From Pigmentiphaga humi (lineage in GTDB: Bacteria > Pseudomonadota > Gammaproteobacteria > Burkholderiales > Burkholderiaceae_B), in the NCBI RefSeq assembly GCF_900606115.1, contig NZ_UWPJ01000005.1:310001-374000 (forward strand): a stretch of DNA of 64,000 nucleotides. Direction: 5' to 3'. The notes beneath the pieces are model-generated. The model made no database searches. It had not been told where the DNA came from and worked only from the letters and a program-made list of their open reading frames with translations. Position 1 is the first letter of the stretch; the number at the start of each line of letters is the position of its first letter. The position numbers were made by a program, and so were the translations under genes. Positions 10,864-19,073 of this stretch are shown one piece after another.

Positions 10864-12162
10864 CTATACCGATGCGTGGCGCTGGCCCGGCTGCACCCGC
10901 AGCGCGTCGGCGGCGGCGTCTTTGAAGAACTGGTCGCGCGGCAGGAGCACGGCGGCCGAGCGCACGTGGTGCGCGTCGGGCAGCGTTCCCGGAGGCGCCG
11001 CGCCTTCCTCTTGCATATCCTTGACCGCCTTCAGCAGCGCGCGCCGCATCTTGACGATGCCCATGTCGGTAGCGGTGAGGTGTTCCTTGGTGCGGTCCTG
11101 GATGGCGCCCATGCTCTCCTGCAGCGAGGCATCCTGCATCCCGATGCCCTCGACGCCGCTGAAGGTCCTGCCGGCCTTCTGCGCGGCGCGGTCCATCAAG
11201 TAGTCGTTGTCCTTGTTCTGCAGCGGACGGAAAGTGCCGGGCACGTAGCGCACGTGGATGCCCTTGCCGTCTTCCATGGCCTGCACCTCGGCTTCCGTGA
11301 GCGGGCGCGCGGCGTGATAGTCGAAGCTCCAGGCCCAGCAGTTCTCGTCGTCGATGGGCACCCAGAAATGGCCGTGCACCGGATGGTCGCCGCGCGGGGG
11401 AACCATGGTGAAACACGGCATCAGCCAGGGCGTGATGCGCCAGTAGTACTTGTCCTCTTCGGCATTGCGGCGCGCGCCCACCAGCAGGCCGGTATCGGTC
11501 TCGACCACCTCGAAAGCCGGACGCAGGTCGGTCATGTTGTATTTGTTGCCCGCAGCGCCCTTGAACAAGGGGTCGGATTTCAGGCTGTCGCGATGCAGCC
11601 AGGACACGTGGCTGGAATCGATGCCGCCTTCCAGCGCCTGCATCCAGTTGTTTTCCTGCACGCGCTTGGAGATGAAGGACTGGTCGGACGGCACCATGGC
11701 GAACTCGTATTCGGGCAGCGGCGGCTGGAGCTCGGGCGGTCCCATATAGGTCCAGTAGATGCCGCCGCGCTCGACCAGCGGATAGGAAACGAGCTTGACG
11801 CGGTCGCGAAAGCCGCTTTCCTCGGGCTCGGACGGGACATCCAGGCAGCGGCCGTCGACGCTGTACTTCCAGCCGTGATAGGGACAGCGGATGCCGCCGC
11901 CCTCCTCCTTGCTGTCGTAGCGTCCGAACCACAGCGAAACCCCGCGGTGGGCACAGAACTCGTCGATCAGGCCGACGTTGTCGTTCTCGTCGCGGATTGC
12001 CAGCAGCCGTTCGGACAGCAGCTGGACGCGCACCGGCTCACAGCCGGGCTCGGGCAATTCCCGGCTCAGCAGCACCGGCAGCCAGTAGCGGCGGAAAAGC
12101 TCGCCGGTCGGAGTGCCGGGCCCGGTCTGGGTCAGCAGGTCGTTCTGTTCCTTCTTCAGCAT
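10864..12162 (-). CDS. Rieske non-heme iron aromatic oxygenase, large subunit
   Basis: 432 aa. The Rieske [2Fe-2S] ligands are Cys70-x-His72 and Cys93-x2-His96 (CAHRG and CPYHGWKY). The mononuclear iron site is in EGGIDSSHVSWLH, with His185 and His190 as ligands and Asp182 bridging. The layout matches phthalate 4,5-dioxygenase/vanillate O-demethylase-type oxygenases, which need a separate reductase; the FAD reductase at 15455 is a possible but unproven partner. A near-perfect 12-bp hairpin at 10830-10856 lies just after the stop but has no T-run. It is divergent from a Bug gene, with a shared regulatory region. Confidence 0.92.
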   Translation of the reverse strand: MLKKEQNDLLTQTGPGTPTGELFRRYWLPVLLSRELPEPGCEPVRVQLLSERLLAIRDENDNVGLIDEFCAHRGVSLWFGRYDSKEEGGGIRCPYHGWKYSVDGRCLDVPSEPEESGFRDRVKLVSYPLVERGGIYWTYMGPPELQPPLPEYEFAMVPSDQSFISKRVQENNWMQALEGGIDSSHVSWLHRDSLKSDPLFKGAAGNKYNMTDLRPAFEVVETDTGLLVGARRNAEEDKYYWRITPWLMPCFTMVPPRGDHPVHGHFWVPIDDENCWAWSFDYHAARPLTEAEVQAMEDGKGIHVRYVPGTFRPLQNKDNDYLMDRAAQKAGRTFSGVEGIGMQDASLQESMGAIQDRTKEHLTATDMGIVKMRRALLKAVKDMQEEGAAPPGTLPDAHHVRSAAVLLPRDQFFKDAAADALRVQPGQRHASV

Positions 12163-12320
12163 CGGAGTCTCCGGTTCCTAGGGTTGTTCCGTATAAAAGA
12201 ACGTTGTTCCTTGATAGGAAACGAAGGTATCATTTGCCCGAAACCTGTGTCAACCAGGTCGTGCATGCCGGATGACCGGCCGATGACACCCGACAACATT
12301 CCCTGACAGGAGACACGCCG
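12163..12320. promoter_or_regulatory. Divergent promoter region with GTTCC/GGAAC dyads
   Basis: The intergenic region between the oxygenase and the Bug gene contains two dyad elements: GTTC-N9-GAAC at 12186-12202 (enclosing TATAAA) and GTTCC-N6-GGAAAC at 12206-12222. Two such elements in tandem between divergent catabolic genes look like operators. The IclR-type regulator at 13519 is the nearest candidate to bind them. Binding is inferred. Confidence 0.5.
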
Positions 12321-13295
12321 ATGACGCTTCATCGCCTTTCCCTCGCTTCCATGCTGAGCGCCACCCTGGCCCTCGGCGCCTACGCCGCCCCGGCCTGTGC
12401 GCAGGATCCCTGGCCGACCCGCCCGGTCAAGGTGGTCGTGCCGTACGCGCCGGGCGGCAGCGCCGATACCCTGGGACGACTGATCTCCCGCCATCTGTCC
12501 GAGACGTTCAAGCAGAGCTTCGTGGTGGAGAACCGCGGCGGCGCGGGCGGCGTGATCGGCTCGCAGATGGTGGCGCGCGCCGAGCCGGACGGCTACACCC
12601 TGGTGGTATCGGGCATCGGTTCGCACGTGGTCGCGCCGCTCACCAACCCGGCCAGCTTCGACCCCATCAAGGACTTCAGCCACATCGCGCTGCTGGGCGG
12701 CCCGCCCACCGTTCTGGCGGTCAACGTCGCCCAGCCCATCAAGGACGTGGCCGGCTTCGTCAAGTACGTGCAATCCAAGCCCGAGGGCCTGAGCTGGGCA
12801 TCGCCGGGCCAGGGCACGCACGGCGCGCTGATCGGCGAAGCCTTCCGGCACGTCACCAAGCTGAACCTGGTGCACATCAGCTACAAGGGCGCCGGGCCGG
12901 CGGTCGCCGACGTTGCCGGCAACCAGGTGCCGGCCGCCTTCATCACGCTGAGCACGGCCAGCGGCAGCATCAAGGCCGGCAAGCTGCGCCCGCTCGCGGT
13001 CACCTCCGCGCAGCGCATCGCCGACTTCCCCGACATCCCCACCTTCAAAGAGCTGGGCTACCCGCAGCTGACCGGCACGACCTGGTTCTCGCTATCGGGC
13101 CCGGCCGGCATGGCGCCCGACCTGGTCGAGAAACTCAACAAGGCCGTGCGCACAGCGATGCAATCGCAGGAAGGGCAGACCGAGCTGCGCAACCAGAACA
13201 TGGAGACCTTCGACTGGGACGTCCCGACCTTCAATAAATTCGTGAAGACGGAGATCGAGCATTGGGGACCGTATATCACCCCCTCTGCACGCTGA
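12321..13295 (+). CDS. Bug/TctC-family periplasmic solute-binding protein
   Basis: 324 aa with a signal peptide (about residues 1-28, ending PACAQ) and mature start DPWPTRPVKVVVPYAPGGSA typical of the family. A CAGGAGAC ribosome site lies 8 nt upstream. It is divergent from the Rieske oxygenase and followed by an IclR regulator, so its ligand is probably the oxygenase substrate or a relative. The last codons and stop codon fall at the edge of a dispersed repeat, giving the C-terminus PSAR; the repeat edge may have replaced the native end. Confidence 0.93.
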   Translation: MTLHRLSLASMLSATLALGAYAAPACAQDPWPTRPVKVVVPYAPGGSADTLGRLISRHLSETFKQSFVVENRGGAGGVIGSQMVARAEPDGYTLVVSGIGSHVVAPLTNPASFDPIKDFSHIALLGGPPTVLAVNVAQPIKDVAGFVKYVQSKPEGLSWASPGQGTHGALIGEAFRHVTKLNLVHISYKGAGPAVADVAGNQVPAAFITLSTASGSIKAGKLRPLAVTSAQRIADFPDIPTFKELGYPQLTGTTWFSLSGPAGMAPDLVEKLNKAVRTAMQSQEGQTELRNQNMETFDWDVPTFNKFVKTEIEHWGPYITPSAR

Positions 13296-13431
13296 CGCGC
13301 GCCCGGGATGGTGGGCCCCCAGCCGCTGCGCGGCAGCCCCCCGAGGGGGCCTGGGCCCGCCTTGGGGCGGCCCGGCGCCGGGCCCGGAGGCGGAACGAAC
13401 GGACCGGCGAAGCCGGATCCGCGGCGCCCGA
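13280..13431 (+). repeat. Dispersed GC-rich stop-codon repeat, copy 3 (full length)
   Basis: Starts at the final codons of the Bug gene (its TGA lies inside ACGCTGACGCGCG), then a CCGCTGCGCGG palindrome, CCCCCCGAGGGGGC, and a 41-nt core (13345-13385) identical to 26904-26944 and 37285-37325. It ends in the module GGACCGGCGAAGCCGGATCC. Nested palindromes would fold into several RNA hairpins. Confidence 0.9.
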
Positions 13432-13518
13432 CATCGGACAGCGGCTGTTCATGTGATGGTAGAGCGCGCAGCGCCATGGCAACCGGGATGCCGGAGCGAG
13501 GCGTAGCCAGGAGAAACC

Positions 13519-14349
13519 ATGAGGGTCCTGTATAAAGAAGGATTGCCCCCACTACCCTATTCTTCAGCCATGCAAGACTCCACGGAAGGCACCGAAAGCC
13601 GGCTTTCTTCGGTTGCTTCGGCAATCCGCGTACTCAAGGCCTTCTCCGAAACCGAGATCGAGATAGGCATCAGCACGCTGGCCAAGCGGCTGGGACTGGC
13701 CAAAAGCACGGTCCACCGCCTGGCGAGCACCCTGGCTTCGGAAGGACTGCTGGAACAGAACCCGGAGAACGGGCGCTACCGCCTGGGCCTGGGCCTGTTC
13801 GCGCTGGGCGCGCTGGTGCGGCGCCGGATGGACATCTCCACCCAGGCGCTGCCCTACCTGCACGAACTGCGCGAGATCACGGGCGAGACCGTGCACCTGG
13901 CCACGCTGGAACAGAGCAACATCATTTATCTGTTCAACCTCGAAAGCCACCAGGCCATACGCATGCGCTCCTACGTGGGCGCGCGCAAACCCGCCTTCTG
14001 CACCAGCGAAGGGCGCGCGCTACTGGCCTTCCAGGAACCCGAGGTGCTCGCGCGCGTGGTCAAGGACGGCCTGGTCGCCCGCACGCCGAACACGCAGACC
14101 GCGCCGGCCGGCCTGCGCAAGACGCTGGAACTCGTGCAGCGCGAAGGCTACGCGCAAGACGATGAAGAGTCGGAAGTCGGCATGCGCGGCCTCGCCGCGC
14201 CGGTACGCGACCACAGCGGCCAAGTCATCGCCGCCATCGGCATTGCCGGGCCGGTGCAGCGGCTGACCAAGAAAGCCATGCGCGGTTTCATCGCGCCGGT
14301 CGTGCAAGCGGCCGACGCCCTCTCCACCCGCCTGGGCTACCAGCCTTGA
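13519..14349 (+). CDS. IclR-family transcriptional regulator
   Basis: 276 aa. An N-terminal winged helix-turn-helix (about residues 28-85, with STLAKRLGLAKSTVHRLAST) is followed by the IclR effector domain (about 95-270, including GMRGLAAPVRDHSGQVIAAI). The ATG at 13519 has a strong AGGAG site 5 nt upstream; a second ATG at 13570 is also possible because the conserved part starts after it. It lies downstream of the oxygenase/Bug divergon and probably regulates it. The following GTPase gene overlaps its stop codon, so the two are translationally coupled. Confidence 0.9.
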   Translation: MRVLYKEGLPPLPYSSAMQDSTEGTESRLSSVASAIRVLKAFSETEIEIGISTLAKRLGLAKSTVHRLASTLASEGLLEQNPENGRYRLGLGLFALGALVRRRMDISTQALPYLHELREITGETVHLATLEQSNIIYLFNLESHQAIRMRSYVGARKPAFCTSEGRALLAFQEPEVLARVVKDGLVARTPNTQTAPAGLRKTLELVQREGYAQDDEESEVGMRGLAAPVRDHSGQVIAAIGIAGPVQRLTKKAMRGFIAPVVQAADALSTRLGYQP

Positions 14350-15371
14350 CCACGCCGCCGCGCACGCGCATTCCCGTTTTTCTGCTGACCGGTTTCCTGG
14401 GCAGCGGCAAAACCACCTTGCTGTCGTCCTGGCTGACGCAGCCGGCGCTGCGCGGAGCGGCCGTCATCGTCAACGAACTGGGCGAAGTCGGTCTGGACGG
14501 CTCGCTGCTGGGCGTCGCCAGCGAAAGCGCTTTGCTGGCGGGCAATTGCGTGTGCTGCACCGGCCTGCCCGGACTGGAACAGGCGCTGGAAGACCTGTTC
14601 TGGGCCCGGCTGCAGCGGCAGGTGCCCGCCTTCCACGCCGTCGCGATCGAGACCACGGGCCTGGCGGACCCCAGGCCCGTGATCCAGGCATTCGAAGACC
14701 ATCCGCTGCTGCGCGAGCGCTACCGGCTGCGCGCCGTGCTGACGGTGGCGGGCGCGCCGGCCGGGGCCGGGATCATCGATCGGCATTCCGAGGCGCGCGC
14801 GCAAGTCCAGGCGGCGCAGGCGCTGATCGTGACCAAGACCGATGCCGCCGCGCCGGACCGGACGCAGGCCCTGGAGGCCAGGCTAGCCGGCTTGAATGCC
14901 GCCGCGCCGATATTGATGTCGCATCGCGCCGACCTGCCGCTGGACGCGGTGCTCGCCGCCATCGATGCACAGCACGCCGGCACGGCGCAAGAGACCTCCG
15001 CCGGATGCGATCCGGCAGCTTGCAGCGAGGCCCACCGCCATGACTGCGATCATGATCACAGCCATGGCCATGGCCGGCATGCGGCGCAGGCGCATTTCGT
15101 GCCGCTGCCGCAGCCCGTCTCGCGCGATTGGCTGGAGGAGCGTGTGTCCGCCCTGTCCCGGACCCTGGGCGAAGATTTGCTGCGCCTGAAGGGCGTTGTG
15201 ACGCTGGCGGACGGCGCACGTTGCGTGGTGCAGTACGCTCCGGACAGCGAAGGTTTCGAACTGATTCCGGCCGACGCCGCGGCCGCCGGCCAGCCTGCCG
15301 GCCTGACCGTCATTGCCCAGCATGCCGATGCCCGCCGCGCCACCGCGGCCTTGCTGGGCCCGGATCCATGA
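14346..15371 (+). CDS. COG0523/CobW-type GTPase with His-rich metal loop
   Basis: 341 aa from a TTG start that overlaps the TGA of the IclR gene (TTGA). The P-loop GFLGSGKTT (residues 15-23), the family CxCC metal motif in GNCVCCTG, and ETTGLADP are present. A histidine-rich stretch (HRHDCDHDHSHGHGRH) precedes the C-terminal CobW_C domain. COG0523 proteins use GTP hydrolysis to deliver metal to client enzymes. Its clients here could be the iron oxygenase or the zinc alcohol dehydrogenase nearby; that is inference. A second family member is at 62708. Confidence 0.9.
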   Translation: MTTPPRTRIPVFLLTGFLGSGKTTLLSSWLTQPALRGAAVIVNELGEVGLDGSLLGVASESALLAGNCVCCTGLPGLEQALEDLFWARLQRQVPAFHAVAIETTGLADPRPVIQAFEDHPLLRERYRLRAVLTVAGAPAGAGIIDRHSEARAQVQAAQALIVTKTDAAAPDRTQALEARLAGLNAAAPILMSHRADLPLDAVLAAIDAQHAGTAQETSAGCDPAACSEAHRHDCDHDHSHGHGRHAAQAHFVPLPQPVSRDWLEERVSALSRTLGEDLLRLKGVVTLADGARCVVQYAPDSEGFELIPADAAAAGQPAGLTVIAQHADARRATAALLGPDP

Positions 15372-15454
15372 GTGCCGACGCGCGGCCGACGGCGGTCGGC
15401 GCGGCCGCCCCGAGGGATGGTGCGCCGACCGGCCCGGAAGCGCCCTGTCGCCGA

Positions 15455-16672
15455 TCAGGACACGGGCAGCTTCTGCAAATCGCGCGAGGTATCGGGCAAG
15501 TCGGCCGCCGCGGGCATCTTGCCGGACGTCATCCAGCGCTTGGCGATCTTGATGTCGCGGCCGGCGTTGACCGCGATGACGGATCGCAGCGCGCCGCCTT
15601 CCAGGTAGAAATAGACCTTGCGCCGCTCGTCGTACTGGCGCACCACCGGCTGCACGTCCTTGGGCGGCAGGCCCAGGATCTGCAGGTTCACGTCGTACTG
15701 GTCGGACCAGAACCACGGGATGTCGTGGTAGCCGTCGGCCCCGCCCAGCGCCGCCTTGGCGGCGACCATGGCCTGGTTCTGCGCATTGGCCCAGGACTCC
15801 AGCCGCAGGCGGCGGCCGGCGTGCCGGCTGGGATGGTTGGCCACGTCGCCGGCCGCGAAGATGCGCGGGTCGCTGGTGCGGCCCTGTTCGTCGGTCACGA
15901 TGCCGTCGTCGACCTCCAGGCCCGCGGCCTGGGCCAATTCCACGTGCGGCACCATGCCTATGCCTACTACCGCCAAGTCGGCGTCGATGACGCTGCCGTC
16001 GGCCAGGCGGGCGCGCACGCCCTCGGCATGCGGCTCGAACGTCGCCGCGCAGCCCAGCCGCACCGCCACGCCGTTGGCGCGATGCAATTCCTCCAGGAAT
16101 GCCGAGATTTCCGCGGGCAGCGAACGCACGCACAACGCCGGCGCCATCTCGACCACGGCGACCTGCTTGCCCGCCTGGGCCGCCGTCGCGGCGACTTCCA
16201 GTCCGATCCAGCCGCCGCCGACCACCAGCACGCTGCGGGCCCGCTCGAGCGCCTCGCCCAGCTGGATGGCGTCGTCGATCCGCCGCAGATAGAAGGTGCG
16301 GCCGTCCTCGGGCAGGGCCGGCAGCTTGCGGGCCGAACCGCCCGTCGTCAGGAACAGGGTGTCGTAGACCAGCGAGCGGCCGCTTGCGCAGCGCACGACG
16401 CGCCCGGCGCGGTCGATCGACTCGACCGTTTCATCGAACCAGCATTCGATGTTTTGCTCGGCCAACTTTTCGGCCGTCGCGATGTACGTGCTGTGCGGGG
16501 TCTCGGCGCCCTTGAGGACGCCCTTGGACAGCGGCGGCCGCTCGTAGGGCGGATGGCTCTCGCTGCCGATCAGCACGATGCGTCCGGCGTAGCCCTCGCT
16601 GCGCAGCGTCAAGGCGACCCAGCCCCCCGCCTGTCCGGCCCCGACGATCACGAACGTTTGTTGCTCCTGCAT
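15455..16672 (-). CDS. FAD-dependent ferredoxin reductase-like oxidoreductase
   Basis: 405 aa. It has an FAD-binding GAGQAGG near residues 11-17, YERPPLSK, a second dinucleotide site VVGGGWIGLEVAA for NAD(P)H, FAAGDVA, and a C-terminal Reductase_C domain (from about residue 320). This is the class of NADH:ferredoxin reductases that feed cytochrome P450s and Rieske oxygenases. No ferredoxin gene is adjacent. It starts at ATG with an AGGAAA site; a 32-codon small frame ends 20 nt upstream. Confidence 0.9.
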   Translation of the reverse strand: MQEQQTFVIVGAGQAGGWVALTLRSEGYAGRIVLIGSESHPPYERPPLSKGVLKGAETPHSTYIATAEKLAEQNIECWFDETVESIDRAGRVVRCASGRSLVYDTLFLTTGGSARKLPALPEDGRTFYLRRIDDAIQLGEALERARSVLVVGGGWIGLEVAATAAQAGKQVAVVEMAPALCVRSLPAEISAFLEELHRANGVAVRLGCAATFEPHAEGVRARLADGSVIDADLAVVGIGMVPHVELAQAAGLEVDDGIVTDEQGRTSDPRIFAAGDVANHPSRHAGRRLRLESWANAQNQAMVAAKAALGGADGYHDIPWFWSDQYDVNLQILGLPPKDVQPVVRQYDERRKVYFYLEGGALRSVIAVNAGRDIKIAKRWMTSGKMPAAADLPDTSRDLQKLPVS

Positions 16673-16692
16673 GGGTTTCCTTTCTTATGGCG

Positions 16693-16791
16693 TCAGTTGG
16701 AGCCCGGTCCGATGGCTCCCTGGTTGATGGCGCAGAGCCGGTCCCGGATGACGTCCAGGCTCTGCTCGACGCGGGAGACGTGCTCACGCAT
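16693..16791 (-). CDS. Possible small protein (32 aa) leading the reductase gene
   Basis: ATG preceded by GAGGTCTTG encodes a 32-residue peptide starting MREHVSRVEQSLDVIRDRLC, predicted amphipathic helix, then a Gly/Pro-rich tail. It lies just downstream of an extended -10 promoter and its stop is 20 nt before the reductase start, so it may be a co-translated leader or small partner. I do not recognise it. It could be a chance frame, but the ribosome site and promoter placement favour translation. Confidence 0.4.
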   Translation of the reverse strand: MREHVSRVEQSLDVIRDRLCAINQGAIGPGSN

Positions 16792-16807
16792 CAAGACCTC
16801 GGCAGAA

Positions 16808-16816
16808 ACGACTTAT
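16808..16816 (-). promoter_or_regulatory. Extended -10 promoter for the small ORF and reductase
   Basis: The minus-strand sequence TGCTATAAG matches an extended -10 (TGn plus a 5 of 6 TATAAT match) and has no good -35, as is common for that class. Transcription would start near 16802, 11 nt before the small ORF at 16791. Confidence 0.45.
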
Positions 16817-16898
16817 AGCATCCTACCGGCCCGCGCCGCACGGCGTCCGGGACGTGTTCCCCAGAAGATAGCGCGTAATGACATCAAGGAATATCGAT

Positions 16899-18008
16899 AT
16901 GAATGACATGATCCGAGCCGCCGTCGCAACGGCCCCGGAGCGCACCGAACTGCAATGGCTGCCCAAGCCCGGCGTGCGGCCCGAATCCGGGCTCCTGCGC
17001 GTAGCGGCCACCGGCGTCTGCGGCAGCGACCTGCCCTATTACCAGACGCTGCCGCAAACGCGCGGCCCGGTCATCCTCGGGCACGAGACGGTCGGCCATG
17101 TCGAACAGATGGGCGACATCGCGCGCGCCAAGTGGGGCGTCAAGGAAGGCGACCTGGTGGCGCTGGAAGAGTACATTCCCTGCGGCTTCTGCCGGTTCTG
17201 CCGCAGCGGCGACTTCCGCCTCTGCAATGCCACCGACTGGCGCCTGGGCGGCATGCGCTACGGCGCGACCGGCATGAACGTGGCTCCGGGCCTGTGGGGC
17301 GGGTACAGCCAATACCAATACCTGCACCTGAACACCGTGTTCCACAAAGTGCCTTCCTCGGTATCGCCCCGCCACGCGGCGCTCGCGCTGCCGCTGTCAA
17401 ACGGTATCGAATGGACCTATCTGCAGGGCGGCGCGGGGCCGGGCCAGACCGTGGTCATCCAGGGGCCCGGCCAGCAAGGCCTGGCCTGCGTGGTCGCCGC
17501 CCGCGAGGCCGGCGCCGAATGCATCATCGTCACCGGCCTGGGCACCCCCACCGACCACCGCCGCATGGAATTGGCGAAGAAGCTGGGCGCGCATCACACC
17601 ATAGACATCCAGAGCCAGGACCTGCTCGAGACCGTGGCCGACATCACCGGCGGCGAGTTGGCGGACCTCGTCATCGATTGCGCGTCGGGCGGCACCGACA
17701 CCGTGGTCAGCGCCATCCAGCTCGCCCGCAAGCAGGGCCGGGTCATCCTCGGCGGCCAGAAGCGCAAGCGGATCCCGGAGTTCGACAGCGACATGATCAT
17801 CGCCCGCTTTCTGACCGTCAAAGGCATGCGCGGACACAGCTACCAGTCCGTCGAACTCGCGCTGCAGCTCATCGCCGGCAACCGCCACCACGTCACCGAC
17901 ATGAGCACGCACCTGTTCGGCCTGGAAGATACCGACCTCGCCTTGCGCACCCTGGCCGGCAAAGGCGTCGAAGACGCCGTGCACATGGTGATCGATCCGT
18001 GGATGTGA
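16899..18008 (+). CDS. Zinc-dependent alcohol dehydrogenase (MDR superfamily)
   Basis: 369 aa, starting at the ATG with an AAGGAA site 8 nt upstream rather than the in-frame ATG 21 nt earlier. The catalytic zinc ligand Cys41 is in GVCGSD, followed by GHETVGH. The structural zinc cluster is CGFCRFCRSGDFRLC. A nucleotide fold follows, and the protein ends with the usual medium-chain dehydrogenase C-terminus. Substrate is unknown; the neighbourhood suggests a step in aromatic or diol degradation. A bidirectional terminator separates it from the opposing parB. Confidence 0.9.
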   Translation: MNDMIRAAVATAPERTELQWLPKPGVRPESGLLRVAATGVCGSDLPYYQTLPQTRGPVILGHETVGHVEQMGDIARAKWGVKEGDLVALEEYIPCGFCRFCRSGDFRLCNATDWRLGGMRYGATGMNVAPGLWGGYSQYQYLHLNTVFHKVPSSVSPRHAALALPLSNGIEWTYLQGGAGPGQTVVIQGPGQQGLACVVAAREAGAECIIVTGLGTPTDHRRMELAKKLGAHHTIDIQSQDLLETVADITGGELADLVIDCASGGTDTVVSAIQLARKQGRVILGGQKRKRIPEFDSDMIIARFLTVKGMRGHSYQSVELALQLIAGNRHHVTDMSTHLFGLEDTDLALRTLAGKGVEDAVHMVIDPWM

Positions 18009-18045
18009 TCGTCCAGGCCCGATGCGGGCACGGCGCGGCAAAAAA

Positions 18046-18072
18046 CCCAGGGGATCCGGCGAGGCCTTGGGC
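18046..18072. terminator. Bidirectional terminator between the alcohol dehydrogenase and parB
   Basis: A stem of CCCAGG with CCTTGGG (one bulged base) around a GC-rich loop is flanked by TTTT on the plus-strand side and TTTTTT on the minus-strand side, so it can end both converging transcripts. Confidence 0.65.
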
Positions 18073-18119
18073 TTTTCCCTCTTAGCGAAAGCGCCATTTT
18101 CAGGAGTCGCGCCGTCCGG

Positions 18120-19061
18120 TCACGACTCCTGCAGCACGTCCCCCAGCCCCTGCTTCTCCAGCAGCGACGACAGATGCTCCCAGCCGTGGAAGTCGATGAT
18201 GAGCTGGCCGCGTTCCTTGGCGCCGATCTTGAAAGCCACCTGGGTGCCGAGCCTGTCGGACAGCGCTTCCTCCAGGCGCAGGACGTCGCGCGATTTGGCC
18301 TTGTCCTTGCGATTGGATTTCTGGGCCGCTTCCTGCAGGGTCTGCGCCACCAGTTTCTCGGCCTCGCGCACGGACAGCCGCCTGGCAACGATCTGAGTGG
18401 CGAGCTGGATCTGCGTGGCGGCATCGACGGCCAGCAGCGCGCGCGCATGCCCCATGTCGAGGTCGCCCGCCAGCAGCATGGTCTGCACCGGACCCGCCAG
18501 GTTCAAGAGGCGCAACAGGTTGCTGGTGGCCGAACGCGAACGGCCGATGGCCAGGGCCGCCTGCTCGTGGGTCATGTCGAACTCGCCGATCAGGCGCTGC
18601 ACCCCCTGCGCTTCTTCGAGCGGGTTGAGGTCCTCGCGCTGGATGTTCTCGATCAGCGCCATGACGGCGGCATTCTCGTCGCTGACTTCGCGCACCAGCA
18701 CCGGCACTTCGGCCAGTCCGGCGAGTTGCGCGGCGCGGAAGCGGCGCTCGCCGGCGATGATTTCATAGCGGCCGCCATCGATCGCGCGGACCAGGATGGG
18801 CTGCATCACGCCCTGGGTGCGTATCGATTCTGCCAGCTCCGCCAGCGCGCCTTCGTCCATGCGCGAACGCGGCTGGTATTTGCCGGCCTGCATGTGCGCA
18901 ACCGGCAGCACGCTGGGCGGGCCTTCGGGCTTTTCCTTGCCCACCGGCGCCGCATTGCCCAGCGTGCTGACCGCCGGCATGTCGGCCCCCAGCAGCGCGT
19001 CGAGTCCGCGCCCCAGTCCCTTGGCCTTCTTTACCGCTTTCTGTGCAGCTTTCCTTTCCAT
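18120..19061 (-). CDS. parB: Chromosome partitioning protein ParB
   Basis: CTP-dependent DNA clamp that loads at parS and spreads to organise the origin region for segregation. The 313 aa protein has the lysine-rich ParA-contact N-terminus with [12 protein letters not shown], the ParB/Srx catalytic box GERRFRAA, a central helix-turn-helix for parS, and a C-terminal dimerisation domain. It follows parA after 12 nt. Three near-perfect parS sites lie 4-5 kb away at 22899, 23401 and 23888. Confidence 0.97.
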   Translation of the reverse strand: MERKAAQKAVKKAKGLGRGLDALLGADMPAVSTLGNAAPVGKEKPEGPPSVLPVAHMQAGKYQPRSRMDEGALAELAESIRTQGVMQPILVRAIDGGRYEIIAGERRFRAAQLAGLAEVPVLVREVSDENAAVMALIENIQREDLNPLEEAQGVQRLIGEFDMTHEQAALAIGRSRSATSNLLRLLNLAGPVQTMLLAGDLDMGHARALLAVDAATQIQLATQIVARRLSVREAEKLVAQTLQEAAQKSNRKDKAKSRDVLRLEEALSDRLGTQVAFKIGAKERGQLIIDFHGWEHLSSLLEKQGLGDVLQES

Positions 19062-19073
19062 GCTCTTTCCGGC

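Noticed and set aside
9698-11932. 744-codon frame joining the aldo/keto reductase to upstream sequence
   Set aside because: The upstream half is out of frame with the Rieske oxygenase and is low complexity; the GTG at 10747 with AGGAG is the real start.
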